DNA of 64,000 bases, from the NCBI RefSeq assembly GCF_030272615.1, contig NC_081406.1:170109361-170173360 (forward strand), read 5' to 3'. A program made the translations under genes and the position numbers. The notes under the pieces were generated by a model. That model ran no database searches. It saw only the letters and a program-made list of their open reading frames with translations, and was not told where the DNA came from. How positions within the stretch are numbered: position 1 is the stretch's first letter; every line of letters starts with the position of its first letter. Below are positions 25,671 to 37,800 of this stretch, one piece after another. The DNA is from Cryptomeria japonica (taxonomy: Eukaryota > Streptophyta > Pinopsida > Cupressales > Cupressaceae).

Positions 25671-26744
25671 TCACTTAGCCATGTTTCTCTTGACTTTTGT
25701 CTCCAGTAGCATTCCTCTATTGCCTGCAGTTCTAAGAGCTCTTCCCTGAGTATTTTTTACCTCATTTTCTTCCATCCTCATTCCTCTATCAATGATGATT
25801 TCATTGAGTTTTGATATTTCTTTTTCCACCCTTTCTTTTTCTTCAAAGATGTTCTCAAATTTCTCCTTATTCCACCCTTTCAATTTATTTTTACATGTTT
25901 GAGTTTGTTGCTTACTCTACATAGCTTTGAATTGTTACCCACATCTATTTTTGTCCACCATTATTCCATCAAATTCGTCAAGGTGGACTCCATAATCCAA
26001 ATGTTTTCAAATTTGAAGGGTCTTCCATGTAGTGGGATTTCTGAGGAGATCCTAAGTTCTATCAGGTTATGATTTGACCCAGTGTATGGAATAATCATTT
26101 CTTGTACTTTCATATTGCTAACCCAAACTCTAGATATCATAAACCTGTCAAGCCTCTCTACTATGTTAGTGAATCCTTTCCTCCTGTTCGTCCATGTGTA
26201 GATTTCATTCTTCATTTTTATATCTAGTAGCTTATCATTGTCAACAAAGGTCTAAAAAACCCTTTGAATGTTGGTTATGTTGGTCAATCCCCCTCTTTTT
26301 CCTTTATTTCTTAAATTAGCATTGAAATATCCTCTTAGAAAAATCTTTTCATTCATTATATTCCCCAAGATTCTTGTGAGTTAAGCCCAAAGTTATATCT
26401 TGTCCTATGTAGAGACAAGCCCATATATATCAATTAGGTAGAAGGAGACATTATTTTGTAACAGTCTTCTCTTTACCACCATCCAATTCTTGTTCTTTTC
26501 CACTGTTGTCCCTTTTATCTTGAGTGGATCCCATATCACACCCAACCCACCCAAGGATCCCACTCTCAACAAACATCCTTGCCCACTGCCTCCATACTTT
26601 CATTGTTTTCTCACTATCACTATTATCCCTTTCGATTTCCTGTAGGAGTACTATATTTGCTTTGGCCTGATCTATTTGGTGCTTGATTAAGTGTCATTTG
26701 TTAGGGGCATTTAAGCCCCTAACATTCCATGCAAAGTGCCTCAT
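25671..26744 (-). pseudogene. LINE ORF2, apurinic-type endonuclease region
   Basis: ORF2 can be read from an ATG at 26744 as MRHFAWNVRGLNAPNK...QAKANIVLLQE, the usual opening of the LINE endonuclease/exonuclease/phosphatase fold. The end of the domain is at 25961-26215 (YTWTNRRKGFTNIVERLDRF, then SNHNLIELRI). Stops and shifts lie between. The part at 25671-25883 (KEKFENIFEEKERVEKEI) is the charged linker to RT. Confidence 0.85.
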
Positions 26745-27299
26745 TGCCCCTTGGGAAGGATGATATCCTTCCTTGATCTTAGTTTCCTCTAGCCAACTAT
26801 ATTTTTAACTATTGCAAATTTAGCTTTATTGGATTTGGGTCTTGGTTTACCCTTCTTCCTCATATCCGGAACTTTTTTTAATTTGGATATTGTCTACTCT
26901 AGCATTCTTATCTCCAACATAGGTACTTGTTTTCATTCCCCTTCTTCTTCCTCTTCATATTCTAATTCCTCCTCTTCTATCAATTCATCTATTTCTAGTG
27001 TACAACTTCTACTTCATTCACCAATGTAATGTTTGTTGGTTGTTGTGTGGGGTTTAGGCATATTTGTTTCAAACCCAACATTGTTGTACTGATAAATTCC
27101 TTCTATTGTTGTTCTTCACTATTTGCATTGAACAAAAGTTGTTCAGCTTGGGTTTGGCAATTTTCCTCCTCTACTCTGATGGCATTCAAAACCACCCATT
27201 CCTTTAATCCTTCCTCACTTCAATTGATCTGAAAATTTCCCATCTTTGGTTTTGAGCCATTCCATGTCTCTCGAGAGATCTCCTTATTGTCCAGTCTTT

Positions 27300-28490
27300 T
27301 CTTACCAATGGTCAAAGAGAACGGGTCATTGCCAATTATGCTCCTCTCCTCCTTGTTTCCATGATTTTCCTCACCCACATCCTCCTTGTTTCTACCTTTC
27401 TTGCTAGATGCCCACTTTGTGTGTATCTCAATCTCCTATGGATTGCAGATGAGGGAAAGACATTGAGGCACATTCTTGCATAGTTTCCCAATCTCCTATC
27501 TATCATTATGTCATGCTTGATATTACCTATGATTTGCTCGATTTCCTTTAGGATATCCTCTTCCCAACATTCTACTATAAGACTGTACATTCAAACCCAA
27601 ATTGGTTTCTCTCTAATCTCTTCCTTCTAAGGGTCAAAATTAGGTTTCCTTTTTTCCAAAAAGACTCCAAAACCCTCCATCAAATTTGGTCCCTAATCTA
27701 GTGCCCCCAATTTGGCAACGACTAAAAGAGTATGTGGTGCCCCCATTTGGATATACACCAGCCATGCATTTTGCCATGGTCAATCCAACCCCCACCCCAT
27801 TTTAGAAACAACCCTAAATCCTTTTATTGTTCTACTAAGTTCTTGATTCAATATTTTTCTAAGAAAATAGATATTCTCTTGGGAGGATGTAACTTTCTTA
27901 AGAGGACTCGCCTGATTGCTTGCTCATAGTTGCTTAAATTTCAATCGCTTGCATCTTGGGATCTTTGCCTCTCCAACTTTTTCTTGTCTGGCCATTTGCA
28001 TAGTTAAAATATTTGATTTTCCAGTTTTCTAAAGAGTCCACACTTCTTTGCTCCATTTGCCGATGTCGTCTATACCTTGACTTACGAAAATTAGGGTTTG
28101 AATTTTGCGGGTGCCCAATTGTTCTATGTTCCTCGTCCTTCCTCCAGCTTCCTTGAGAAAAATTTCATTTGGATCTTGTTCTAACATATAGGCAGAAACC
28201 ACCCCAGTTATTTGAACTACTACCATTATGCCTCCTTTCTATGAAGGGCATTGAAGATATGGCTTTTTCCACACATCGAGCATGCTCAAAGACCGATTGT
28301 GGAATGTGCCTTTTGTCCTCCCAGTATGGACCATGGTGATCCATCCCATAGGCCTTCCACCCATTGTTTATCCTTACACAAATTTCCTCTATTAGTACCT
28401 TACGATCAACTACTTCTTCCCATCCTTCTTCATGTTGCCTCTTGATTTTGCCGATGAATTTTATGTTTTGCTACTCCTCGTGCCCCTGAT
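27300..28490 (-). pseudogene. LINE ORF1-like (DUF4283 type) remnant
   Basis: On the minus strand upstream of ORF2 there is NNGWKAYGMDHHGPYWEDKR with FEHARC at about 28300-28380, and further 3' an IEQIIGNIKHDIMIDRR stretch followed by YARMCLNVF and a decayed knuckle-like SGHLARK (27336-27590). The order of an N-terminal domain, then DUF4283-like text and a knuckle, fits ORF1 proteins of plant L1 LINEs. The frame is broken in many places. The assignment rests mainly on position and on the second motif. Confidence 0.55.
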
Positions 28491-28499
28491 CCTTATCTT

Positions 28500-29531
28500 C
28501 CACATTTTCTCTTTGTTGCTCCTCTCATGCCATTTTTTCTTGGTTCAACTTGCTTGACAATTATATTAGGTAAGTAAACATTGTATCAATTACTTTAATC
28601 TTAGATTATCTAAAATTATGGTTATAGTCCTTCCTCCCTTAATTTTATTATTTCATATGAATCAAACTCAAAATTCTCAATTTTTACCTCATTTTCTTTT
28701 GTTGCTCCAACACTGTTTCCTTCATTTTTTGTTGTATCATTTAGATCCTTAGGTTCATATATTTAATTTCATTCTAACAACCTATCGATGTTCTTCATCT
28801 CTTCTTTCCATTAAAGATCATTCTCCTCTTTGCACACTTGCTTGTCAAATGTGGGGCCTTCTAACTTTATCATCTCAACTTCACTATTTGTTGCAACCTC
28901 TTCAACTACTATAATTTTGTTCTTCTCTTCTTCATTTATGGCTACTATTGCATTTATTTCCTCATCTTCATTATTTTCTTTCATGCTTTCCAATAGACAT
29001 GCCTTTACTACAAACTCACTATCTTCTACTTCTTTTTGTTTCTTGCAATCATAACATTATTAGAAAAATAATTATTTTCCAGGGCATCCATTCTAAGTTC
29101 AATCTTTTTTTAATTCTTCACAAAGCTTCATGTTATCCACTTCTTCCCATACTCTTTCCAAATTTGGATTATCATGGGTCTCCTTATGACCCACCTCATC
29201 CTTCTCTTTGAACTCATCTTCTCCTTTCATGACTAGAACAAACACAATTACTTTCATGATCTCATTCAAATATTTTATGCCTCCTTATCTACTCTCCATA
29301 GTCATGGGTCCTCCCTACAACAAATCCCCCTAGGACTCAAGCCCTCTATAATTACATGTCTCTTCTCACCTGCAACAAAATCTTCTAGTGCTCAAATCCT
29401 TTGTAGTTACATAATCCTCTGTAGTTACATAATCCTCTTCTACAACAGTCTTTCTAGGGTTTTCTTGAGACACCTTCAAGCTTCCTCTACTTGCAGCTCC
29501 TGGTGGATCATCTTCATTCTCAGGATCTTAT
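28500..29531 (-). other. Charged low-complexity reading frames between PBS and LINE ORF1
   Basis: Minus-strand frames here are very rich in Glu, Lys and Asn (for example 28811-28993) and begin directly after a primer-binding-site-like sequence. No domain is recognised. They could be the first part of an LTR element's internal region or a LINE 5' region. Confidence 0.35.
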
Positions 29532-29544
29532 GGCTCTAATACCA
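29532..29544 (-). other. Primer-binding-site-like sequence
   Basis: Minus strand TGGTATTAGAGCC differs by one base from TGGTATCAGAGC, the common plant LTR-retrotransposon primer-binding site complementary to initiator tRNA-Met. It sits two bases after the inferred LTR end. Confidence 0.7.
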
Positions 29545-29546
29545 AA

Positions 29547-30295
29547 TGATGCAAGTCTCACATAGCACACTCAAAAAACATTCTCTCTTACCATATGCAA
29601 CATTCATACATAGAATAACGAAGAGAGTAAATTAGAAAATTACTGGAAATAACTTGCCTTCTATTTCTCAATGAAATAAAAATTCACATATGCTCTTCTA
29701 TTCCAATAAAATGAAATACACATTCTTCAATTAAAAAAGATTAGCATTTAGACTTTACAACTTTTCAAGATGGACCTACAAGCTATTCTTCTACAACCCT
29801 TACTACTCCTATTTATCTATGAAGAGTAGAACTCAACTCCGAATGAATAACCTCTAGCCCAAGCCTCCCTTTTGTAGCATCCTCGTGCCTCTTGGAAATC
29901 CCACTCCCCTTCTTGATGAACAACACATGGCTATCAATAAAACAAACACATAGCCAATAGATGAACTTTTAAGTTCCCCAAGAGGGCTCCTAAAAGGTGT
30001 CTTTTCAATTTTCCAAAGTGGGTACCTAAAAAGGTGTTTTTTCCCATTTTTATATAACCATTCAATAAATATGAGTGCAAGACTCTTCTCCTTCCTTGTT
30101 CCCATATCAAAAATCACATTTCAATAATTTTAACATTATAAATGATAGAAAAAGGTGTCTCTTCCTGAAAATTACAATTTTCATTGATCATAGGACACAA
30201 ATATTAATTAATTTCAACCCCCGTGTCCTCTTGGGCACTTTCCTAGGCACATGGAGACCTATAAATGCTTGCATTTGTTTTTAACCACCAAACCA
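29547..30295 (-). mobile_element. Probable 5' LTR (minus strand)
   Basis: On the minus strand this about 750-bp segment has a TATATAAAAA box near 30050 and ends GACTTGCATCA directly before the primer-binding site. The proposed start TGGTTTGGTGG at 30295 is uncertain. I could not find a matching 3' LTR downstream, so the element may be truncated or rearranged. Confidence 0.55.
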
Positions 30296-30715
30296 TAAAA
30301 ATAAAAAATAAAAAAAATGATATTTTTAAGAGATACATGATTGTCCTACACTCTTGGATGCTCATATGTCAAATAGTGTTTTATTAAAGTGAGATTTATA
30401 AATAAATATTACATAATTATAATTATAATACTCGAGTTTTAAAATAATAATAACTAAAATTTAAGTTTAAGATTAATTTGATACAAAATTTAGATATAAT
30501 TTAATACTCAAGCAATAGTAAAATTACAATAAAATTTTAAAAGTTATTTTTTTTATGATTGACAATTGAAATTGAAAATATAATTAAGGATCTAAAACAT
30601 GTAGCAATTAATTAACCAATGGAACCTTATATATTTGCTATTGTGTACCACATTGGATATATATAAATTATCTCCTATACTAATAACAAATAAATTAAAC
30701 ATAAACTAAAATATT
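30296..30715. other. AT-rich intergenic sequence
   Basis: No feature recognised. Confidence 0.6.
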
Positions 30716-30719
30716 ATAT

Positions 30720-32710
30720 CACATTTTGTCCACCATTACGAGAAGGTTTTCACTATTCATGTCCCTTCCCTTGAGCGAAAGTGTGCTCTTCAAGATTGCC
30801 TCCAAGTTATCCTGTGCAAACCCTCTAGAGCTCAAAATTCCTTCTACGAGAAATTTCTTTCTCTTGAGGACCTTAAGGAGGTAGTTAGCTTTATGACTGA
30901 TGATAAAGCATTGGGAGGTGATGGGTTCTCCTATGAATTTTACAAAGCCTTGTGTCTATGTGTGGGATTCGATCTTCATAAGGTCTATCTCAAGGCCTTT
31001 CCTAACAAGTATTTAGGCGCTAATAACTAAGGGAAATAGTAAATTCATACATAAATTAGGGGACCCTAAGGATATCTGTAACTAACAATCGATAACACTA
31101 CTTAATGTTCTATACAAGATAATTGTCAAGGCCTTGGCCCTAAAGATCCATCACATGCTTCCTCAAATTGTTCATCTCGAGAAAACTAGTTTTATCATGT
31201 CCAAAATCATCTTGGACAACATTGTTGTTGTATGGGATGGCATGCAATAAGCACAAAATTCTAAACAAAAAGCCATGTTTAAAAAAAATGATCTTTGCCA
31301 AAGCTTACGACCGTATTAAGTGGCCTTTCATTCTTTCTATGTGCTACACCTTGGGGTTTGACCTTAAATTTATTCAAATGATCAATATGTTGTTTGTGTA
31401 TCTGCATCTACTTATATCACCATCAATAGCCACTAATTTTAGGGTTTTGGCCTTCATTGTTCAATCTGGCAAGGATGCCCCCTTACTCCTATGTATGTTT
31501 TTTTCTGCTGAAGGGTTTGGTTATTTGTTGGAAAAATCTATCTCCTTTGGGAGGGTTAGATGTATTTCCTTGCATGAGTCCTCAAATCAATTGGTTAGTG
31601 GACACTTTTTGGATTATTCATTTCTCACTCTTATTGACCTAAGGAACAAAATATCAAAGAACTCTAATGACTTGACACCTTTTACCTAGCCTTTGGCTTG
31701 ACTATTCAATGGCATAAGTCTCAATTGTATTGTCAATTTTCTCTTCCTACGTCGCCTTGGCTTCTCAAATTTTGCTAGAATCGGATTGACCATGGAAAAA
31801 CTTTTAGATTTTTGGGAATTTCCTTTGCATTGCAAGCTTTATTTGGTTGGCCTTTTGAGTGCGGTCCTCGCCAGAATTGAGAAGAACCTCTCCTATTGGA
31901 TTATCGAACTGCTCTCAATGGTAGGAACATTTTACGACTATTCCAAAATTCTTGCAACTACCCATGTTTACTACTCTTGTTGAGCTCCTTCTAAGGCTTC
32001 TTATCTGAAGCTTAAAAGACTTTTCTATTATTCTCTTTAGGCCTCTTCTAAAGACCACAAAGGTTTCGACTATGTGATCTGGGACTTTTGTTGTCTCTCA
32101 CGGGATTTTGGAGGACTTGGGCTTCTTTCTACCCAATCCCAAGGCTTGGTTCTCTTTGTTAAATGGATTGTTTAAGTCATTTATAGCAATTAGGTGTAAA
32201 AGACTCTTCTCTAGCATTGTTTTTCCTCTAGCTTCTCAGTCAATCAACAAACCCAAAAAGGGATTAGTTTTTAAACCCTTCTTCTTATGAAGAAGGTTAT
32301 GCATATCAAGGGAACCTTTATTGCCAAAATCATCTAACGTGCTTGGGAAGTCATTAAGCCTTGAATTTTCTTAGGTTGGGTCTAGTTTCAGGGAGAGGAT
32401 CTTCTTCAACAAACACAACTAACTTTTTATATGCTCATTTAATACCAATGGATTCCTCTAGTAAGACTACCTTGGGTTAAATTCTCATGGTTTCATAAGA
32501 AAGGCATTTAGATCCCTTAAGGTTTGTTTTCTAAAGCTACCATGAGTCTTCACTCCTGGGAGGATTGGATGTTTAGTATTATCTTTCTTATCCAAACTGA
32601 GACATATGACGTTGTCAAGATGGCTCTTCTGATAGATATGATCCATAAGATTGGTTTCTATTCTTCTAAGTGATATGCCCTGCATACCTAGCCTCGGTAG
32701 TTTTCTTGTC
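30720..32710 (+). pseudogene. LINE ORF2 remnant, reverse transcriptase part
   Basis: The frames read NSFYEKFLSLEDLKEVVSF, ALGGDGFSYEFYKAL (family PGPDGF...FYK) and, at 31295-31380, FAKAYDRIKWPFIL and YTLGFDLKFIQMI, which is the conserved 'F-E-K-A-Y-D-R' block and its C-terminal neighbour in LINE RT. Many stops and frameshifts. The RT-associated zinc region is missing here but appears at 39020-39470 in the same strand, so this LINE seems to have been split. Confidence 0.8.
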
Positions 32711-32774
32711 TTGAAAATATGGATCCCATTTTTTGTGCTTTTTGTAGCTTTTTTTTTTTTTCATCTTTTGCCTT

Positions 32775-33930
32775 AACACTTTGGAACCCTAGAGTCCCAA
32801 AGTGTTATTTGCCTGTATCTAAGTCCTACCCCAGAACCCCTGAGTTCTGAGGTAGGCACTTGGTTTCTATTGTGTTCAGACCCCAGAACCCCGGAGTCAC
32901 GAAGTTGTGCCTTGTCTCTTGTTGTCGTTGAAGCCTCAAAATCCCGAAGTCCTCGAATTTTGAGTTCTTCATATTTTGTCATTAGTCACTACGGAACTTC
33001 GAAACCCCGGAACCCCAGTCCCGAGGTGTCCCTGCTTTTTTTTTACCTCGGAAGTCTGGAGTCCCAGAGTTCCGAGGTCTGTTTATGGTTTTCATGTGTT
33101 TCAATTCAGAAGTTTGGAACCTCGGGCTCTTGAGGTGTGTTTTTGCCTTTTTGTGTTTTTTCATGGAAGTACGGAACTTCAGACTCCTAAGGTCGTGTTT
33201 AAGGCAGTTGTACAAATATAACATCGGGGGTATAAATAAAAGAAATAAACTTTTTTGAACTTATTTGTGCATTCAATTTTTCCAACTTCCTAGCTCTGCC
33301 TCCCGACTTCGCACCTCCATGTTGTCGAGTTCTTCGTGGATTTTTTTCTCCCTTCTTTGTGGCTTTTTTAGATCTTCTAGTTTTTTTAGCTTAGATTTTT
33401 TGGTTTCTTTTTTCTTGTTTTACATGTTTGTTTTTCCCATGTCACTTAGGGTTTTCAAACCCCGGATCCTCAGAGTTTCAGGCTCTATAGTTCTTTTTAC
33501 CTCAAAACCCCAGAGTCTTGAGGTTGATCTTTTCTTGGGTCGTGCTTTTAACTCGGAACCCCAGATCCCCAGAGTTCTGGACCACCTTTTAACCTATGTT
33601 TGAACTACCCCTAACCTTGGAACCCCAGAGTTCTGAAGTTCTTTACTCTACGGCCAATGTTTTAACTCGGAACCCCGGAGTTCCACAACATCTTTTGGGT
33701 CATCATTCAAATTACCCCAGGACTTCGGAACCCCAAAGCCCTGAATGAGCTATCTAACTTAGCCCACCTCGGAACCCCGGAGTTCCAAGCTCCATTACAT
33801 TGGTCCACCCCAGAAATTCGAAGTTCCAGACCATGTTATTTTAACACATCTTTATCTAACCTCGGAACCCTGGAGTTCCGAGGTCAAGTGCTTTAGAAAG
33901 AGTTTCCCACCCCGGAATCTCGGAGTCTTG
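32775..33930. repeat. Dispersed array of about 18 hairpin units (core GGAACCCCGGAGTTCC)
   Basis: Near-palindromic units recur about every 40-60 bp, with a gap at 33190-33450. Good examples have 7-13 bp arms: 32775-32784 with 32797-32806 (AACACTTTGG/CCAAAGTGTT), 32825-32837 with 32844-32856, 33045-33053 with 33070-33078, 33499-33505 with 33518-33524, and 33859-33868 with 33875-33884 (ACCTCGGAAC/GTTCCGAGGT). The outer arms differ between units but remain complementary within each. Confidence 0.88.
33228..33237 (+). promoter_or_regulatory. Candidate TATA box
   Basis: GGTATAAATAAAAG lies between two blocks of the hairpin array and upstream of the long decayed ORF. It may be the promoter of the element carrying that ORF; motif only. 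Confidence 0.35.
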
Positions 33931-34009
33931 AAGTGGGTGATTTAATTGATATATTTGATGATGTGATAGGATAATTTGTGGTTAATTTCTTGTAGATCAG
34001 AAAAATTAG

Positions 34010-37000
34010 ATGGACCCAACCTCCAGTAAGAAAAGCAAGGAATTGGATAGACTGCCTACAACCATGAGTACTATTATCAGGGGCAGGTTTATGTTTCAAA
34101 ACTAGATGATCAAATCAAATGGGTAACTGACATAGAGGTCAAACATGTTGAATTAGAGGATATTGGAACACAAATGGATAAACCATGACTAGAGGCTCCT
34201 TATAGGAGAATCAAGAGATCAGAGCTAGTTGAAGCAACTAATTTTCCTCAGTCTATCCAAGCCCCTAAATTCATTATGACCATGGCACAATTCTACAATG
34301 CAGACACTAGGAAGTGCACTAATGCCCAAGGAAGGACAGTAATAAATTTTTCTACTGATATGTTGGGATTTGTGTTTGGTATCCCTTCGAGAGGAAGAGA
34401 TGTTGTTGACAACTGAGGCAGAAGTTATCGAAGTATGGGATGGGGATATTGCTTCGAGCAAAAGATACATGAATGAAAATTGGCTTAAGCAGGAGAGAAA
34501 AATAGGATTGAAAGCTAATGACATTATAAGGGTTGATTTTAAAGAGCCACGATGTGACTTGATTATTATGTTGAACAAGGCCTTCGGCAAGCCAGATTGC
34601 CGACACTTCCACCAATGGATGTTTCATTACATGACCACTATTCTGATTAGAAAGAAATATTTTGATTGGGCTCGGATCTTATCAGACAATATAAATAAGC
34701 AATTGGTGGAATATGTTGTCTAGGTAGCTGCTCGAGTAGACAAGTTTCTAGGGTTGCAAACAGAGGGCCAGCTCGGAGATGAGGAAGGACAAAAGAAGGT
34801 GTGGGAGTACCACACCCAACTTCCTCTAAGAAATACAAAGGCACATTACAAAAGAGTAAACGATGCCTTCCTTTTCCCCATCATCATCAAACTCACAGGG
34901 GATGCAGGTTATAGAATGAGCCTAGAAGCAATGGCCATAATTAGGGAATGGGTATGTTGGTTCATTCAGAACACACGTTCCACTTATATTGGGGTCAATG
35001 GATTCACATGGTACCCTATGGTACTGCCAAGATACTGCAATGACCGCATTATATTATTAGAGTATGTCACGTAGATGCTTCAGTTACAATCACTTTTATC
35101 TTCAAAACATAAGACAAGTGTGGATTTTTCTATTTCTATCGGTTACTTTTCCTGTTCCAAGATTCAGGTGGCTAAGACAGCGGAGCAGGAGATGCAAGAT
35201 TTAAAATTAAAAGAATTTAGTTATGCTCGAGAGTATTATGACCCATACGGAAAGATAAATAAAATAATGCCAAAGGCATATGAGGGACATAAGTCAAGAT
35301 TAGATGATTTTTGGGCTAACCTCCGAGATAGTTTTGAATTCAAAGAGAAAAAGTATTCCAGGCTCTCGGTTCCGCAGATAAAGAATTTTGAAATAGAGAC
35401 TAATCTCCCTAAAGAGTTAAGGGATGATAGTGATTTATTAGACCCTACATATAAGGAACATGAAATTGACAAGAAACCCCTCTCTCCAATAAGATGGTCA
35501 GGACATGAAGAGGTGGATATAGATAGAGTAACTCAAATTGTTATAGATAGAACTAGGTCATGGCTAAGTTAGAGTGTTAGGCCGAGCACTTCGAAGGGGA
35601 GGCAAAAGGAATCAACCTCTGGTGTTCCTCACTCAAGTGCTCATAAAGAGTATGCCCATAGGACAAGGTCCGGCTCCAAAAAGAATATGTCTACGGACCT
35701 AGAGGAGGCTACACAACCTAAAGAAAGTATAGAGGAACTCCTCAAGCAAGTCAAGGAGCAAATAAGGAAGGCTGAAATTTTGAAGAAGGTTGTTGATTTT
35801 GGAATAAGAGAAGGGTTAGGAGCGGTGTCATTGGAAGAGGTACGTCCCGTAAGGACAACAATTGGGCAAAGGCCAGGAGAGGGCACTTAGGAGGAAGATG
35901 AACAAGGGAAAGCTGATGAAAGTACACAACCTCCTCCTAATATGACAAATGCATCTATTTAGCCCCAGCCAACAACAAGCACACAGACTCTAATTTTAAC
36001 GTCAACTGCTACAACCCCTCTGCCAACACCATCTGGTATTTTTGTAATAACATCGGCAACATTACCTCAACTAACCACAATATTGACTGCGGTTGTAGAG
36101 AATGTCATCATTCATAACGTTGAGTCAGATTCTAACCAAGAAAATGAGAAACTAGCAAAACAACTGGTACAAAGAGGGACAAAAGGGAAGAAAGAAACAA
36201 AGAGGTTTACCAAGCTCAAAAAACAGACACCTCTTGACCCCATGAACATTGATGAACATGGTTCACTAGCTGAGCAGCCACTTGGGGAGAGAGGGAATGA
36301 AATGAGCCTGACGATTCATTGGGTGAAAGATTGGTCTTAACTCCAGAAGACCAAGAGAATTTGTTAAAAGGGATAGCTGTCGAGGGAGAAGCACAGGAAA
36401 CAGACATAGATGAAGAGGGTAAAGAGTTTGAAAGAGAGGTAAGTGACAAGCTAGGGGAATTATAGCAACAACAACAATTGAATGTTGATTCTGCTCTCCA
36501 AGCAAACCTAGCTCATCAAATTGCTTCAGCCCAAGGACCTCAAGAACCTAAGAAAATGGAAGAAGGGGACAAAGATAAGGCAGAAGAGCAATCAAACGTA
36601 CACATGGTGACTACCGACATCATTCCATATGAAGGTGAAAAAGATAAGGATGTGCCACAATGGCTAAACTTCACCTTCGAGAAGAAGAAGAAATTTTTGC
36701 TACCAAAGGTTACATTAGAACAGGCCATCACTGAAGAACCACGGAAAACCAAGAAGGCAAAGATAGTGCACCATTTGTCAAGGATGGGTTTTGGCGAAGT
36801 GAGTGTTGATGTAGCAATTCCAAAACAAGCTAAAGGTCAGGACTCCCATAAATACTAGGTGTCATAGGTCAAATTGGGTAAACAGACCAAATGGGAAGAG
36901 TTATATACCTTAGAACTTGCTACTAGTGTCATCAGAGGCCGAATAGAAAAGGAGCACATCTCCCATTGAGAAGTCAGGGCACAGCTGGTACAATATAAGC

Positions 37001-37800
37001 AGTTGTTGGTAGAGATGGGTATGCCCCTAGATACATGTATAGATGGTAACCTAACTTCAACTTCATCACTCCTAGAAGGAGATAGAAAAGCACTGGTTGA
37101 AGTAAGACAGTTGATAGCTATAGCAAAGGCATGGGAATGAACAAATGCCTCTAAAATTAGATTATTCTTGCAAAACACCATGAGAGAATATGAAAAGGCC
37201 ATCCAGGTTGGAGGAGCGTTAGCTTCTTGTTCTCATCAATGGGAGCGGAAGCTCAACATTTTTGGCAAACAGTTTCAAATTTTGAATAAAGTTTTGAATC
37301 TTGGGGAAGATGTTATAATAGCATAAGACCTCTTAGGCGGAGATTGTTGTAAAAATTTGTAATCCTACATATAGATTTTGGAGTTGAAGATTGAAATTCT
37401 CCAGCAATATGGGAAGCATATAACAAGTATTCGGTCTCCCCTTCTCAGTGTAGTAGAGAAGTATGAGAAGTTCGTAGGGAAGTTGTTAGGTGTTTTGGGT
37501 CTTGGTATAACTAGTGCTGGACATTTGGAGGAGGACAAGGTACTCCGCCAATGGGGTGCATATGAGGCACAATATTTTGTAGCTCCTTCTCAGTTTGATG
37601 TTGTGTTAATGGACATGTATATATATTTGATAACTCAGTGTCAACAGGCCGCGGAAATAGTAGAGGAGTTGGAAGGTGGAAGAAAGAATGCAGAGGATAT
37701 TTTGAGGAAGTACAAGTTCAGAATCAAACATGTTGCTAACCCTCCTCCTGAAGTGATTGCATGTATCATTAGCAACTACAAGACCTATAAAAAGAAGTGA
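34010..37800 (+). pseudogene. Decayed ORF of about 1250 codons, function unknown
   Basis: Open stretches follow each other on one strand with few frame changes (about 34390 and 36310), so they look like one old gene. The interrupting stops are mostly TAG, plus some TGA. The N-terminal part (34180-35070) has a compact domain with FIMTMAQFYNADTRKC, INFSTDMLGFVFGIPS, RHFHQWMFHYMTTILI and INGFTWYP-like text. The opening is reminiscent of domains in plant transposon-linked proteins, but I cannot name it with confidence. The middle (35570-36860) is Glu/Lys/Gln-rich and probably disordered. The C-terminal part (36880-37800) is helical with coiled-coil character (IEILQQYGKHI, QQAAEIVEELEGG). There is no recognisable RT, protease or integrase. 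Its neighbours are the hairpin array upstream and an LTR-like tail downstream, so a non-autonomous retroelement is likely. Confidence 0.6.

Noticed and set aside
30296-30715. Candidate LTR start further upstream than 30295
   Set aside because: No target duplication or TG start could be supported in this AT-rich stretch.
32870-33603. Several ORFs of 80-112 codons rich in Ser, Pro and Arg
   Set aside because: They arise from the GC-rich hairpin units on either strand and have no family signature.
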